In this document: positions 18,158 through 27,115 of the stretch, one piece after another
How the letters are laid out: every line of letters starts with the position of its first letter
Numbering within the stretch: the first letter of the stretch is position 1
Position numbers and translations under genes: made by a program
DNA from: Acidobacteria bacterium UBA2161
GTDB taxonomy: Bacteria; Acidobacteriota; Vicinamibacteria; Vicinamibacterales; UBA823
Direction: 5' to 3'
DNA length: 64,000 bases
Assembly (NCBI GenBank): GCA_002328835.1
Contig: DCWN01000025.1
Coordinates: forward strand, 1 to 64,000
Notes under the pieces: model-generated
The model's database searches: none
What the model saw: the letters and a program-made list of their open reading frames with translations, nothing else
Told to the model about the DNA's origin: nothing

Positions 18158-20445
18158 GCCAACCCCCGGAGGCGGCGGTAGCCCCACTCGCCGCCGACCA
18201 GCGCGAGCAACAGGAAGAGGAGCGCGGGCATGTCCCACAGTTCGAGCTCTTCCACCACGGTGACGCCGGCGCCGGCGTAGGCGATGTCTTCGGGCAGCGA
18301 TGCCACGGTGTCGACGGTGTAGAACTGGCCACCGGTCTCATCCGCGATCCGCCGCAGCAGCGGCGCGCGCATCGCCGAGTCGAAGAACTCGTCGTCGCTG
18401 GCCGCCGCGAAGACGTACGCCATGTCGCTGCCGACCAACTCATCGTCGCTGGTCGCCTCGACGCGGATTTCGTAGAGTCCTTCTTCGCTCGGTGTGAGCA
18501 GCCCTTCGTACTCACCGTCCCGTTCCGTGGTCCAGTCGAGCTCGACTTCGACGAATCCGCCTGACGGCGAGGTCACCTCGGCATTGACCCGGCTGTTGTT
18601 CATCTCGAGGTAGGCGCCGTCGACCACTTCGGTGAGCAACTCGACCGGCTCGTCGGGCTCGACGCGATCGCGGCGGACACTGGCCACGACCTGGTCGGGC
18701 ACGCCATCCACCAGCCACCGCAGCAGCCGCCGCCAGAACAGTTCGTGCGTCAGGTCGTCGGGTTCGATGTCGGCGTGCATCTGCCACATCCAGGAATCCT
18801 GAATCGGCATCGCCAACGTCTTGCCCGCGCCGTAGCGCTGGAACGCGAGGACGATGCGTTCGTCCGACCCGCCGGCGCCCGTCCCGGTCAGCAGTGTCGT
18901 CGCGCCGGGCTTGATCTCGGAGATCGGGTTCAGACTCGAGACGGCCGGCAGGTTCTTCCACCGTTCACCCGATTCCTCCTCGGTGTCGGCCACCTGCATC
19001 GCCGCGTGCGTCTCCCCGGCACGGGTCGGCGAAACCATCAGCTCGATGAAGACCGGTTCGCCGTCGACGAGCGTCGGCTCGTCCATGACGACCGGCAGGA
19101 TGTCGGCGATCGGCGTGCCGGCGTAGCCACCCTCGGCGAACGCGCTGCGGCCACCGAGCATCAGGAACCCGCCGCCGCGCTGGTTGACGAAATCAGCGAT
19201 CATCCGCAGCTGGTCGGGGGTGAAGTAGTTCGCCTCGACGCTGCCAAGGATCAGGCCGCGGTACTGGAACAATTCTTCCCGGGTCTTCGGGAAGCCGCCG
19301 AGCAGGTCGTCCGCGTCGTCGACATCGAGCCGGAGGTACTTGTTGTCGGCCGTGCGCTGCAGCACGACGACCTGCAGGTTCTCGTCGTCGGCGACGGCGC
19401 GGCGGATGAACTTCACCTCGAACCGCGGCTCACCCTCGAAGTAGAGGATCTTCTCGCGCCGGTCCTCGACGACGACCAGGACGTCGCGCACGTTGTTCTG
19501 CGTGACCATCTCGCCGACCTTGGGCGGGACGGAGAAGCGGAAGATGCGCGGCCCCGGCTCGGTCGCCGTGAATCGGACCCGCGCGGTGGCCGCCTCGCCG
19601 TTGGCCGGCAGGGTGACCGCTTCGGTGCTGACGATCCGACCCTCGTCCTCGATCTGCAGGGTGATCGCATCGCCCGCGTACCCGACCTGGCCGATGACGA
19701 CGTCGACGACCATCGACGTGCCTTGCAGCACCGAAGGCGGCGTCTCGACGCGGCTCAGCTGGATGTCGCGGTCGAAGGCCTCGCGCCCGAGGCCGACGGT
19801 GTAGACCGGCACGCCGTCGGCGCCGAGGCCGCGCAGCGATTCGGTCAGCACCGATTCGGAGTTGTCGGCGCCGTCGCTGATGACGACCAGGCCCGAGAGC
19901 GGCACGCCGGTCAATTCGTCGCGGGCCCGGTCGAGCGCCTGCCCGAGGTCGGTCCGCAACCCGGCGTAGCCGAGCTCGCCCAGGTCGGTCAGCCGTTCGG
20001 TGGCCGACGAGAATCTGAAGAACCTGAGCGCGAAACGGTCGGCGAGCGCGGCTCGGAGCGCGCTCTCCTCGGTGCCGAAACTCGCATCGACGAAGGCGCG
20101 CCGCGGCTCGTCGTCGCGATCGGCGATCTCCATGCTGCGCGAGTCGTCGATCAGGACGCCGAGAAAATTCTGCTGCGGGACGATCGAACTGAGGACGAGT
20201 ACCGGGCGGAACAGGCAGAAGACGACGACCGTGAGCGCGGCGACGCGCAGCGCCGAGAGGACCCCGCGATCGAGCGGCGTGCTCTTGCCGCGAGCCTGGG
20301 CGTAGGTGGCGAGCGTGACGGCTGCGCCGGCCCCGAGGACCGCGACCAGCAGGAGGTACGACCAGGGTGAGGCGAACACGAAGTCGCCCTGGTCGAACAC
20401 CAGCGGTCGGTACTTGAAGAGCAGCTCAAACAGCGCGTCGAACAC
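18154..20445 (-). CDS. Membrane VWA protein with amidotransferase-like domain
   Basis: 763 residues. Two membrane helices (about 25-47 and 62-90) precede a VWA domain with IDDSRSM as the metal site and ISDGADNSES further on. An Ig-like region follows, then an amidotransferase-like domain around LILGSVEANYFTPDQLRMIADFVNQRG and LMLGGRSAFAEGGY, another beta region, and a last helix near the C-terminus. This is the 'VWA plus glutamine amidotransferase-like' architecture that recurs in MoxR clusters. The GTG at 20445 is chosen because GAGG precedes it by six bases; an open frame extends upstream over the DUF4159 gene without similarity. The end overlaps the caspase-like gene by four bases. Confidence 0.85.
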   Translation of the reverse strand: MFDALFELLFKYRPLVFDQGDFVFASPWSYLLLVAVLGAGAAVTLATYAQARGKSTPLDRGVLSALRVAALTVVVFCLFRPVLVLSSIVPQQNFLGVLIDDSRSMEIADRDDEPRRAFVDASFGTEESALRAALADRFALRFFRFSSATERLTDLGELGYAGLRTDLGQALDRARDELTGVPLSGLVVISDGADNSESVLTESLRGLGADGVPVYTVGLGREAFDRDIQLSRVETPPSVLQGTSMVVDVVIGQVGYAGDAITLQIEDEGRIVSTEAVTLPANGEAATARVRFTATEPGPRIFRFSVPPKVGEMVTQNNVRDVLVVVEDRREKILYFEGEPRFEVKFIRRAVADDENLQVVVLQRTADNKYLRLDVDDADDLLGGFPKTREELFQYRGLILGSVEANYFTPDQLRMIADFVNQRGGGFLMLGGRSAFAEGGYAGTPIADILPVVMDEPTLVDGEPVFIELMVSPTRAGETHAAMQVADTEEESGERWKNLPAVSSLNPISEIKPGATTLLTGTGAGGSDERIVLAFQRYGAGKTLAMPIQDSWMWQMHADIEPDDLTHELFWRRLLRWLVDGVPDQVVASVRRDRVEPDEPVELLTEVVDGAYLEMNNSRVNAEVTSPSGGFVEVELDWTTERDGEYEGLLTPSEEGLYEIRVEATSDDELVGSDMAYVFAAASDDEFFDSAMRAPLLRRIADETGGQFYTVDTVASLPEDIAYAGAGVTVVEELELWDMPALLFLLLALVGGEWGYRRLRGLA

Positions 20446-20453
20446 GGATCGCC

Positions 20454-21296
20454 TCAATGCGTCATCGCGTAGACGATGTAGTTCACGCCCATCTGGAAGG
20501 CGTAAGTCGAAAACTTCAGCGGGTAGTACGGGTTGTCGGCCCACTCCCAGGCATCGCCCAGGTCGGTGTTCCAGTTGATCATCACCATCATCCGGCCGTC
20601 GTCGTCGAAGATCGCCCGCGTTTCGGGCACATAGCCGTCTTGCTCCCACGTCCGACCGCCGTAGACGGCGTTGTTCACCGCGGGCACCTGCAGGACTTCA
20701 TTGATCTCATAGACGGTGCTGAAGACCGGATGGTCGACCGGCACGTCGACGATCGGATACTCGGGCAGGACGCGCCGAATCTCCATCTCGAAGTTCTGCC
20801 ACTCCCAGGTGCCCCAGAAGTCGTCGACCAGCAGGAAGCCGCCCGCATCGAGGTAGGCCCGGAGTCCGGCGACCTCTTCCTCGGTCATCGCCATCGACCC
20901 GACCTCGAGCGCGTAGAGAAAGGGGAACCGCCTGAGGTTCGGGTCGTCGAGACGGATCGCGTTCTCCCTGTCGTAGACACCGAGTCGGGTCACCCGCTGC
21001 AGGATCGAGATGAACTGCAGGTCGGCTTTGGGATAGTCGGTGGCCCACCGCGAGCCCCAGCGGCGGCCGCGGCCGTAGCCGCTGTAGATCGCGCGGGTGA
21101 AGTAGAACTCCCAGGGGCCGACCGGATACTCGAGCGTCGCGTCGGCGCGGGTTCGGACCGGCTGCGCCCCGGCCGGCGGAGCGATCCGGACGTCGACGTC
21201 GACCCGCTGTCCGTGGAGCAGCGCTTCGCCGAGCCAGAGGCCCGCCACGACGATGCCGACGGCGAGTGCCACGCGGTGCCGGATGAATGGCCGCAA
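20454..21296 (-). CDS. DUF4159 protein, copy C (first gene of the MoxR operon)
   Basis: 280 residues from a TTG at 21296 with GGAG six bases upstream; this start opens on the anchor HRVALAVGIVVAGLWLGEALL. An ATG at 21383 is an alternative but gives a poor leader. The domain contains YPKADLQFISILQRVT, GGFLLVDDFWGTW, NWNTDLGDAWEWADN and the ending GVNYIVYAMTH. The next gene starts eight bases after its stop. The operon promoter should lie between 21297 and 21435, but I see no clear -35/-10 pair there. Confidence 0.8.
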   Translation of the reverse strand: MRPFIRHRVALAVGIVVAGLWLGEALLHGQRVDVDVRIAPPAGAQPVRTRADATLEYPVGPWEFYFTRAIYSGYGRGRRWGSRWATDYPKADLQFISILQRVTRLGVYDRENAIRLDDPNLRRFPFLYALEVGSMAMTEEEVAGLRAYLDAGGFLLVDDFWGTWEWQNFEMEIRRVLPEYPIVDVPVDHPVFSTVYEINEVLQVPAVNNAVYGGRTWEQDGYVPETRAIFDDDGRMMVMINWNTDLGDAWEWADNPYYPLKFSTYAFQMGVNYIVYAMTH

Positions 21297-21435
21297 AGGG
21301 AGGCTCCAAGAACTGGCGTATGGCGGCAGCGTACCACAGTCTCCAGGGGCGTTTCGGTGCCGGATTCCGGTCGAGCGGGCCATCTTACGGTATTGACCTC
21401 TTCCGCTCCCCGAAAATTTCAGGCGCGCCGGAGAC

Positions 21436-22767
21436 TCAGACCTGTGGCAGTTTCCACGGGCCGCGGTAGGTCGGCGTCAGGAACGCGTTGGCCTCGGCGT
21501 CGTCCCGAAACCGCTTGCCGGCGTCGTCCCAGTGGACCTTCCGGTCGGTCCGGAACGCCACGTTGCCGAGATGCGCATTGACCGCGGCGAGGCTCCCCGT
21601 GTCGGCGTTGCAGCGCGGCTGCTGGCGGGTCTTCATGCACTCGAAGAAATTTTCTGTGTGCTGGTCGAGGCCGCCCTGTCCGGCTCCGGCCCGATGCTCG
21701 GGCAGCGGGTCCATCCTGTAGTACGGCTTGCCGTCCGCCGTGCCGGTTTCCGGGAAGACCTCCCATCGACCACGATCGACAACCAGCGTGCCCTCGTTGC
21801 CGATGAATGCGACGCCGTGGTCGCGCTGGAACGGGCCCAGGCCGATGCCGACGGCGTGCTCCCAGATCATCGAGAAGTCGTCGAACTCGTAGATCGCCTG
21901 GAGCGTGTCGGGCGTTTCCTCGGCATCGTCCGGATAGGCGAACTTGCCGCCGCTGGCCACGACCGACTTGGGCGCCGTGGCCTGCATGCCGTACAGCACG
22001 ATGTCGATGAGATGCACGCCCCAGTCGGTCATCAGCCCGCCGGCATAGTCCCAGAACCAGCGGAAGTTGAAATGGAACCGGTTCGGATTGAACCGGCGCT
22101 CCGGCGCCGGCCCCAGCCACATGTCGTAGTCGACACCGTCGGGGGCCGGCCCGTCGGGCACCATGGGCACCGGCGGCATCCAGTTCATGTAGGCCCAGGC
22201 CCTGGCGGTGCGGATCCGCCCGAGCGCGCCCGACTGGAGAAACGCGATGGCGTCGGCCCAGTGCGGTCCGCTGCGCTGCCACTGGCCGACCTGCACGACC
22301 CGGTCGTAGCGCTCGGCGGCCGAGACCATCAACCGGCATTCCTCAATTGAATTCGCGAGCGGCTTCTCGACATAGACGTCCTTGCCGGCCTCGCACGCCA
22401 TCACCATCTGCAGGCAATGCCAGTGGTCGGGCGTGCCGATGACGACGGCGTCGACATCGGGGTTTTCGAGCAGGCGCCGGAAGTCGCCGTAGACGGGCGG
22501 TCTCGTGCCGGTCATCCGTTCGATGTCGCCGGCCCGCCGGGCGAGCACGCTCGCGTCGACGTCGCAGAGCGCGACGCATTCGGCCTCCGGACGCTTCAAC
22601 ATCGACGAGATGTCGGAGAAACCCATGCCGTTGCAGCCGATCACACCGACACCGATCCGGTCGGTCGGCGCCGACTGGGCCGCCCAGAGATCGGCGGCCG
22701 ACAGGGTCGCCAGGCCGACGCCCGCGGCGGCGGAGTGCTCGAGGAAGCGACGTCGCGATTCAGCCAT
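21436..22767 (-). CDS. Gfo/Idh/MocA oxidoreductase with Tat signal
   Basis: 443 residues. Tat leader SRRRFLEHSAAAGVGLATLSA (4-24), NAD(P)-binding Rossmann start IGVGVIGCNGMG, the CEAGKDVYVEKPLANSIEE block that carries the family's EKP lysine, and DWGVHLIDI with the conserved His. These exported dehydrogenases, common in Acidobacteriota and Planctomycetota, act on sugars or sugar derivatives; the cofactor is thought to be carried through the Tat pathway. The ATG at 22767 has GGAGGG six bases upstream. It sits 19 bases after the GH3 gene on the same strand, fitting a shared carbohydrate role. Confidence 0.9.
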   Translation of the reverse strand: MAESRRRFLEHSAAAGVGLATLSAADLWAAQSAPTDRIGVGVIGCNGMGFSDISSMLKRPEAECVALCDVDASVLARRAGDIERMTGTRPPVYGDFRRLLENPDVDAVVIGTPDHWHCLQMVMACEAGKDVYVEKPLANSIEECRLMVSAAERYDRVVQVGQWQRSGPHWADAIAFLQSGALGRIRTARAWAYMNWMPPVPMVPDGPAPDGVDYDMWLGPAPERRFNPNRFHFNFRWFWDYAGGLMTDWGVHLIDIVLYGMQATAPKSVVASGGKFAYPDDAEETPDTLQAIYEFDDFSMIWEHAVGIGLGPFQRDHGVAFIGNEGTLVVDRGRWEVFPETGTADGKPYYRMDPLPEHRAGAGQGGLDQHTENFFECMKTRQQPRCNADTGSLAAVNAHLGNVAFRTDRKVHWDDAGKRFRDDAEANAFLTPTYRGPWKLPQV

Positions 22768-22786
22768 GACACACCCTCCGGGTCGA

Positions 22787-24574
22787 TCAGTTGTCGGGCA
22801 GCGTGACGGGCAGCGTGCCCGCCGCGTCGATTTCACCCCTCAGGAGTCGGGCGAACGCATCGCCGTAGACGACCTGGTTGCCGTAGAAGCCGCCTTCGCC
22901 GTAGCCGACGACGAACGCCGCGGCGCCGCGAACGTCACCAGCCAGGTACGGATTGCCGTACGACATGACGACCGTCCGGCCGGGCTTCGTGGCGATGAGC
23001 GCCCGGACGAGTTCGGCGTCGTCCGGGCGGAGCGGCCCGTGGTCGACGTAGACGGTTCGCGGATGAAACAGCGAGACGACGACGGTATCGGCCTGCCGCG
23101 CCGCCGCCACGGCCTCGGCGCGGACCGCCGGGTCGACGTTCGGGCGCACGGCGAAGGTCTGCGCGACCGGCAGCGATTCGGCGAGGTGCGCCGACACATC
23201 ACGCGCTGCCTGGAGGTGCTCGGTCTTCTGAATCGACACATGCACGACGCGGCCCAGCGCGTCGGCCGTGGTCGGGAAGAAGCCGTCGTTCTCGACGAGC
23301 GTGAGCGATCGATTGGCGATCTCGTGGACGAGTGCGGTGTGCTCGGCGGTGCCGACGAGCTGGTCGATCCGGCCGGGGTCGACAAACCGGTTCTGATGCA
23401 GGTTCAGTCGCGCCTTGCAATAGAGGATGCGGCGGGCCGAGTCGTCGATCTGGGCGCGCGGGATGTCGCCCGCCTCGACGGCCTCGACGACCGCGCCGAT
23501 CGTCCCGATCGCATCGAGCGGCTTGAGCAGGGCGTCGTGGCCGGCCTGGATCGCCATGACGCCGACCTGCTCCGCGCCGAAGCGATCGACCACCTTGTCG
23601 TACCAGAGGTCGTCGGTCGTCAGCACACCCTCGAAGCCGAGTCGACCGCGGACCCAGGCTGTCGAGAGCGCCGGTTCGACGCTGGCCGGCAGCTCCGAGC
23701 CGTCGGTCACCGACGGCACGCTGATGTGCTCGGTCATGATGAACGTGACCCCGGCGTCGATGGCGTGTTGGAACGCCAGGAAGTCGGTCTGTTCGACCTC
23801 GTCGGCCGGCTTGTGATTCACCGTAAACTCGGTGCCGGGCACCAGCTCGACGTCGCCGCGGCCGGGATAGTGCTTGGCCGTCGCGAGCATGCCGTGGTCC
23901 TGATAGCCGCGGATGTAGGCCGAGGCCAACCGTCCGAGCAGGTCGAGGTCGGGGCCGAACGAGCGGACGCCGAGGACCGGGTTGTCCGGCTGCGTTTGCA
24001 CGTCGACGACGGGCGAGTAGGTGAGGTGGATGCCGATCGCGCGGCCCTCGGTCGCGCCGACGCGGCCGACCTCGTAGGCCAGGTCCTCCGAGCCGATAGC
24101 GGACAGCGCCATGTTGGCGGGGAACTCCGAGGCACCGGCGAATTGCTGGCCCGGTCCACCCTCGAAGTCGGCCGACATGAGGAGCGGCACGTCGGATTCG
24201 GCCTGCAGCCGGTTCAGGAGATCGGCCGTGTCGTGCGGCGTGCCACCGTAGACGACGAACCCGCCCACGCCGTAGTCACGGACGAGCGTACGCCAGTACT
24301 GGAACATCGCGTCGTCATCGGCGACGTACTCGCCGCGCATCTGCTCGGTGATGAGCTGGCCGACCTTCTGCTCGAGCGTCAGCCGCGCGAGCGTCTCGTC
24401 GGCCCACCGCTCGGCTTCCTCGTGCGACGCCGTCAGCGCCGCGGCGACGTCGGAGATGGCCGAGCCGCCGTCCCGGGCCGAGCAGGCGGGCAGCGCGACG
24501 AGCGTGGCTAGCGTGAGCGGCGCGAGCCACGCCAGGCAGGATCGGGTTCCTGGGCGTCCGGACATCCGTGGCAT
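22787..24574 (-). CDS. Glycoside hydrolase family 3 lipoprotein (NagZ-like, catalytic dyad altered)
   Basis: 595 residues. Lipoprotein signal with lipobox LPAC (C31), a GH3 N-terminal barrel starting LTLEQKVGQLI, and a C-terminal domain ending in TLPVTLPDN. The nucleophile is expected at TTDDL. NagZ-type enzymes have KHFPGHGDT followed by DSH, whose Asp-His pair is the acid/base; here the segment is KHYPGRGDV (about 232-240) followed by ELVPGTEF, with neither the second His nor the DSH. It may therefore use another acid/base or another substrate. An alternative start lies three codons in (24565). Confidence 0.8.
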   Translation of the reverse strand: MPRMSGRPGTRSCLAWLAPLTLATLVALPACSARDGGSAISDVAAALTASHEEAERWADETLARLTLEQKVGQLITEQMRGEYVADDDAMFQYWRTLVRDYGVGGFVVYGGTPHDTADLLNRLQAESDVPLLMSADFEGGPGQQFAGASEFPANMALSAIGSEDLAYEVGRVGATEGRAIGIHLTYSPVVDVQTQPDNPVLGVRSFGPDLDLLGRLASAYIRGYQDHGMLATAKHYPGRGDVELVPGTEFTVNHKPADEVEQTDFLAFQHAIDAGVTFIMTEHISVPSVTDGSELPASVEPALSTAWVRGRLGFEGVLTTDDLWYDKVVDRFGAEQVGVMAIQAGHDALLKPLDAIGTIGAVVEAVEAGDIPRAQIDDSARRILYCKARLNLHQNRFVDPGRIDQLVGTAEHTALVHEIANRSLTLVENDGFFPTTADALGRVVHVSIQKTEHLQAARDVSAHLAESLPVAQTFAVRPNVDPAVRAEAVAAARQADTVVVSLFHPRTVYVDHGPLRPDDAELVRALIATKPGRTVVMSYGNPYLAGDVRGAAAFVVGYGEGGFYGNQVVYGDAFARLLRGEIDAAGTLPVTLPDN

Positions 24575-24583
24575 CCCGGACCG

Positions 24584-25093
24584 CTACGAATCGGTCTCGA
24601 CGACGCGCGTGACGGCCAGCTTGTCGCCCAGTCGACGGCTGTCGGGGTCGACGACGACGAGAACGATCTCGACGATGCCGATCACGAAGGCGACCAGGAA
24701 CAACGGAATCGCGACGAAGAGCCCGATGATCGTGAAGGCCAACAGCTGCGCGATGCCGCCGAGCGCGAACATCCAGTTTCGCTTCATCGACGTGGCGACG
24801 TCCATCGGGGCGCCGTCGAGACGCACCGGGCGAATCTTGACGAGCCGTTTGCCGATGGAACGGCGGTCCATGAAGTCGAGGTCCATGCCGTCGCGCACCA
24901 GCCAGTACGCCGTGGCGGCCAGGCCGCCGACGAGCGGGATGAAACCGACGACCACGGCGATGACGGCGTCGATGATCGCGGCGACGAAGCGCTTGCCCAG
25001 CTCGGCCTTCGGCGCGTCGCCGGCGCCGGGCGGCGGCGTAGCGACCTCGCCCATCGGTGTCTCACCCGTCCCGCTTCCAGTTTCGTCAATCAT
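24584..25093 (-). CDS. RDD-family membrane protein
   Basis: 169 residues. A Gly/Pro-rich cytoplasmic N-terminus is followed by the RDD domain: LGKRFVAAIIDAVIAVVVGFIPLVGG, then DRRSIGKRLVKIRP, a second helix pair around LLAFTIIGLFVAIPLFLVAFVIGIVEIVLV, and the ending RRLGDKLAVTRVV. RDD proteins have been linked to ion or small-molecule transport, but no substrate can be deduced. A strong ribosome-binding site (GGAGGAGAC) precedes the ATG. It lies upstream of the GH3 gene on the same strand with a 9-base gap. Confidence 0.9.
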   Translation of the reverse strand: MIDETGSGTGETPMGEVATPPPGAGDAPKAELGKRFVAAIIDAVIAVVVGFIPLVGGLAATAYWLVRDGMDLDFMDRRSIGKRLVKIRPVRLDGAPMDVATSMKRNWMFALGGIAQLLAFTIIGLFVAIPLFLVAFVIGIVEIVLVVVDPDSRRLGDKLAVTRVVETDS

Positions 25094-25297
25094 TAGCTGT
25101 CTCCTCCCGGACCGCGTCTGCGTTCGAGCCTATCTTACGGCATGTCCACCGGGCTCGGCGCGGCACGCCCGGAAACCGTTTCCGGCGCCACTGAACCTTC
25201 CTCCAGCGGGCCCCGTATCTCCCATGTGAGGCCGGTGGAACGGGTTCGGCCGGCCATTGAGACACACTACCGAGATTTCGACGGGGGAGGCATCTCC

Positions 25298-25900
25298 ATG
25301 AAGCGAGCAGTCTGGATCGTGGCTTTGGTGCTCGGCGTCACGGCTCTGGGAGCCGGCGTGTGGGCGCAGACCTCCGGGACGTCGGCCACGCCATGGCTGC
25401 ACGTGCGGGTGATGGAAGATGGTGACGACTCGGCCAACGTCAACGTGAATCTGCCGCTGACCGCGGTGGAGGCGGTCGTGGCGATGATGCCCGAGCGGGT
25501 GATGGACCGCGGGCGGATCCGGCTGAGCCGGGATCAGGAGCTCTCGGTCAGCGACCTGCGGTCGGTCTGGGAGGCCGTGCGCGCGACCGGCGACGGCGAG
25601 TTCGTCTCGATCGAGCGCGATGACCGCCAGGGGCGTGTCGCGTTGAGCGGCGACGTCATTCAGATTCAGTTCGAGGAGCGTGAGGACGACGACTCCAGCG
25701 ACGACGACAGCAGCGATGACCGGCGCAGCGTCCGCGCGGAGATTCCGGTCGCGGTCGTCGATGCGCTGTTGTCGGGCGACGACGACGTCCTCGACCTCGT
25801 CGGTGCGCTGGAGCAGCTCAAGGAGATCCGCGGCGACCTGGTGCGGGTGACCAACGGCGACGAGCGCGTTCGCGTCTGGATCGACGACGAGCAGAGTTAG
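25298..25900 (+). CDS. Secreted acidic protein, partner of DUF4097 gene
   Basis: 200 residues with a clear signal peptide (1-24, ending VWAQ). The mature part has an N-terminal segment WLHVRVMEDGDDSANVNVNLPL, a central acidic run (EDDDSSDDDSSDD) and repeated short beta/alpha motifs. I recognise no catalytic motif. GGGGGAGG lies seven bases before the ATG at 25298; the frame upstream of it is open but has no leader. It faces the DUF4097 gene across a shared terminator, which suggests the two belong together. The acidic run could bind calcium; that is a guess. Confidence 0.8.
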   Translation: MKRAVWIVALVLGVTALGAGVWAQTSGTSATPWLHVRVMEDGDDSANVNVNLPLTAVEAVVAMMPERVMDRGRIRLSRDQELSVSDLRSVWEAVRATGDGEFVSIERDDRQGRVALSGDVIQIQFEEREDDDSSDDDSSDDRRSVRAEIPVAVVDALLSGDDDVLDLVGALEQLKEIRGDLVRVTNGDERVRVWIDDEQS

Positions 25901-25964
25901 CAGCTAGCGCGCGTCCGCTCGGTCCCTCCTCCGAGCGTTGCTCAGACGTCGGCCGTACAGACGA

Positions 25965-26000
25965 AAGGGGTGGCGAGTCGATCGCCACCCCTTCTTCTTT
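25965..26000. terminator. Bidirectional intrinsic terminator
   Basis: A perfect 12-bp stem (AAGGGGTGGCGA, 25965-25976, with its complement at 25982-25993) closes a 5-base loop. It is followed on the plus strand by CTTCTTT. On the minus strand the preceding GAAA gives a short U-run. It separates the convergent genes ending at 25900 and 26031. Confidence 0.9.
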
Positions 26001-26030
26001 GTACTTGCCCGGCCGCGGTCAGCGGCCCGC

Positions 26031-26873
26031 CTACGGGATGGACCGGAGCCGGACCCGTCCCCTGTCCGATTCGATCAGCAACTCCGGGCCCCCGCCGTTG
26101 ATCGTGCCGCGGAAGTCTCGCCCGTCCATCGACTGCATCGTCACCGGAAAGTCACTTTCGAATTCGGCGCGCCGTGACAAGTCGGCGATGAGGGTCAACG
26201 CCTGATTCTCGGAGAGGTCGATCTCGAGGTCGCCGCGGTCGATCTCGATCCGCGAGTCATCGTCGATCGTCACGTTCCGCATCGTGATGTCGGCGCGGTC
26301 AGCTTCGAGATCAATCAAGCCCGACAGGCCTTCCACGCGTGAACTGTCGCCGCGGTCGATCACGATCTGGACGCGTCCGCTCAGGTCGCGCAGCATCGCC
26401 TCGCCCCGGTCGGTTTCGATGTCGAGGTCACCTTCGAAGCCCGAGATCGTCGCCGGGCCTCGATCCGACTCGGCCACGAGCCGGATCTGGCGGGGCGCGC
26501 TGATCTCGAAGTGGATGAACGGGATGCTGCGCGAGTTGTCGTTCCAGCGGTCTTCCCGGTACGGCACGTCCGAGTAGTCGGGCTCGATCCGCACCGACGA
26601 TCCGCTACCCGACACGTCGATCCGTGTCGCCTCGACGGCTCGCCGCGCGTAGTCGGCGCTGACGTTCTGCGGCGCCTCGATCCGGGCGCGGATCTCGACT
26701 TCCTCGCGATCCCATGCCGTCAGCTGCAAGCTGCCCTTGTTGGCCTCGACCGAGAGGCGTCCGCCCGAGTCCAACTGGACCGTCTGCTCGAACACCCGGT
26801 TCTGGGCCATCGCGCCCAGCGGCAGCAGCAGTCCGCAGGCGACGGCCGCGGCCGTCATACGCACACGAAGCAT
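26031..26873 (-). CDS. DUF4097 beta-strand-repeat secreted protein
   Basis: 280 residues: signal peptide 1-23, then beta-helix-like repeats in which IE(T/I)DRG, LEADRAD and IESDRG recur (DIETDRGEAML, QIVIDRGDSS, DLEADRADIT, RIEIDRGDLEI, LLIESDRGRVRL), the pattern of DUF4097. These proteins are predicted to form right-handed parallel beta structures outside the cytoplasm; function is not established. GGAGG lies six bases before the ATG. Confidence 0.85.
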   Translation of the reverse strand: MLRVRMTAAAVACGLLLPLGAMAQNRVFEQTVQLDSGGRLSVEANKGSLQLTAWDREEVEIRARIEAPQNVSADYARRAVEATRIDVSGSGSSVRIEPDYSDVPYREDRWNDNSRSIPFIHFEISAPRQIRLVAESDRGPATISGFEGDLDIETDRGEAMLRDLSGRVQIVIDRGDSSRVEGLSGLIDLEADRADITMRNVTIDDDSRIEIDRGDLEIDLSENQALTLIADLSRRAEFESDFPVTMQSMDGRDFRGTINGGGPELLIESDRGRVRLRSIP

Positions 26874-27115
26874 GGCAAACCTCCAAATAGCGCCCCGCGG
26901 GCTGGCGGGGTCCCTGTTGAGCTTAGACGGAAACCCGGCCGGGGAAGGTTGCAGCGGGCTGCCGACGGCCCGGACGGCGGGTTCGAGCCCCGGCGCCCGC
27001 CTTGCAAAATCGGGAACGGCGCTCTAGCCTCATCCGTCATGGGGGAGAACTCTGGACCGGCCTCGGCGGCCGGGGCACGGTAGACAGTCATCGACGTCGA
27101 TCCCCAACGGCTGCT

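Noticed and set aside
18745..20370. 541-codon plus-strand frame
   Set aside because: Antisense of the VWA/amidotransferase-like gene, rich in Arg, Asp and His without motifs.
22505..24511. 668-codon plus-strand frame
   Set aside because: Antisense of the GH3 gene and the start of the oxidoreductase.
26976..27001. tRNA-like T-arm and acceptor end
   Set aside because: No matching 5' acceptor, D-arm or anticodon arm at the right distance, and one T-stem mismatch; not called as a tRNA gene.
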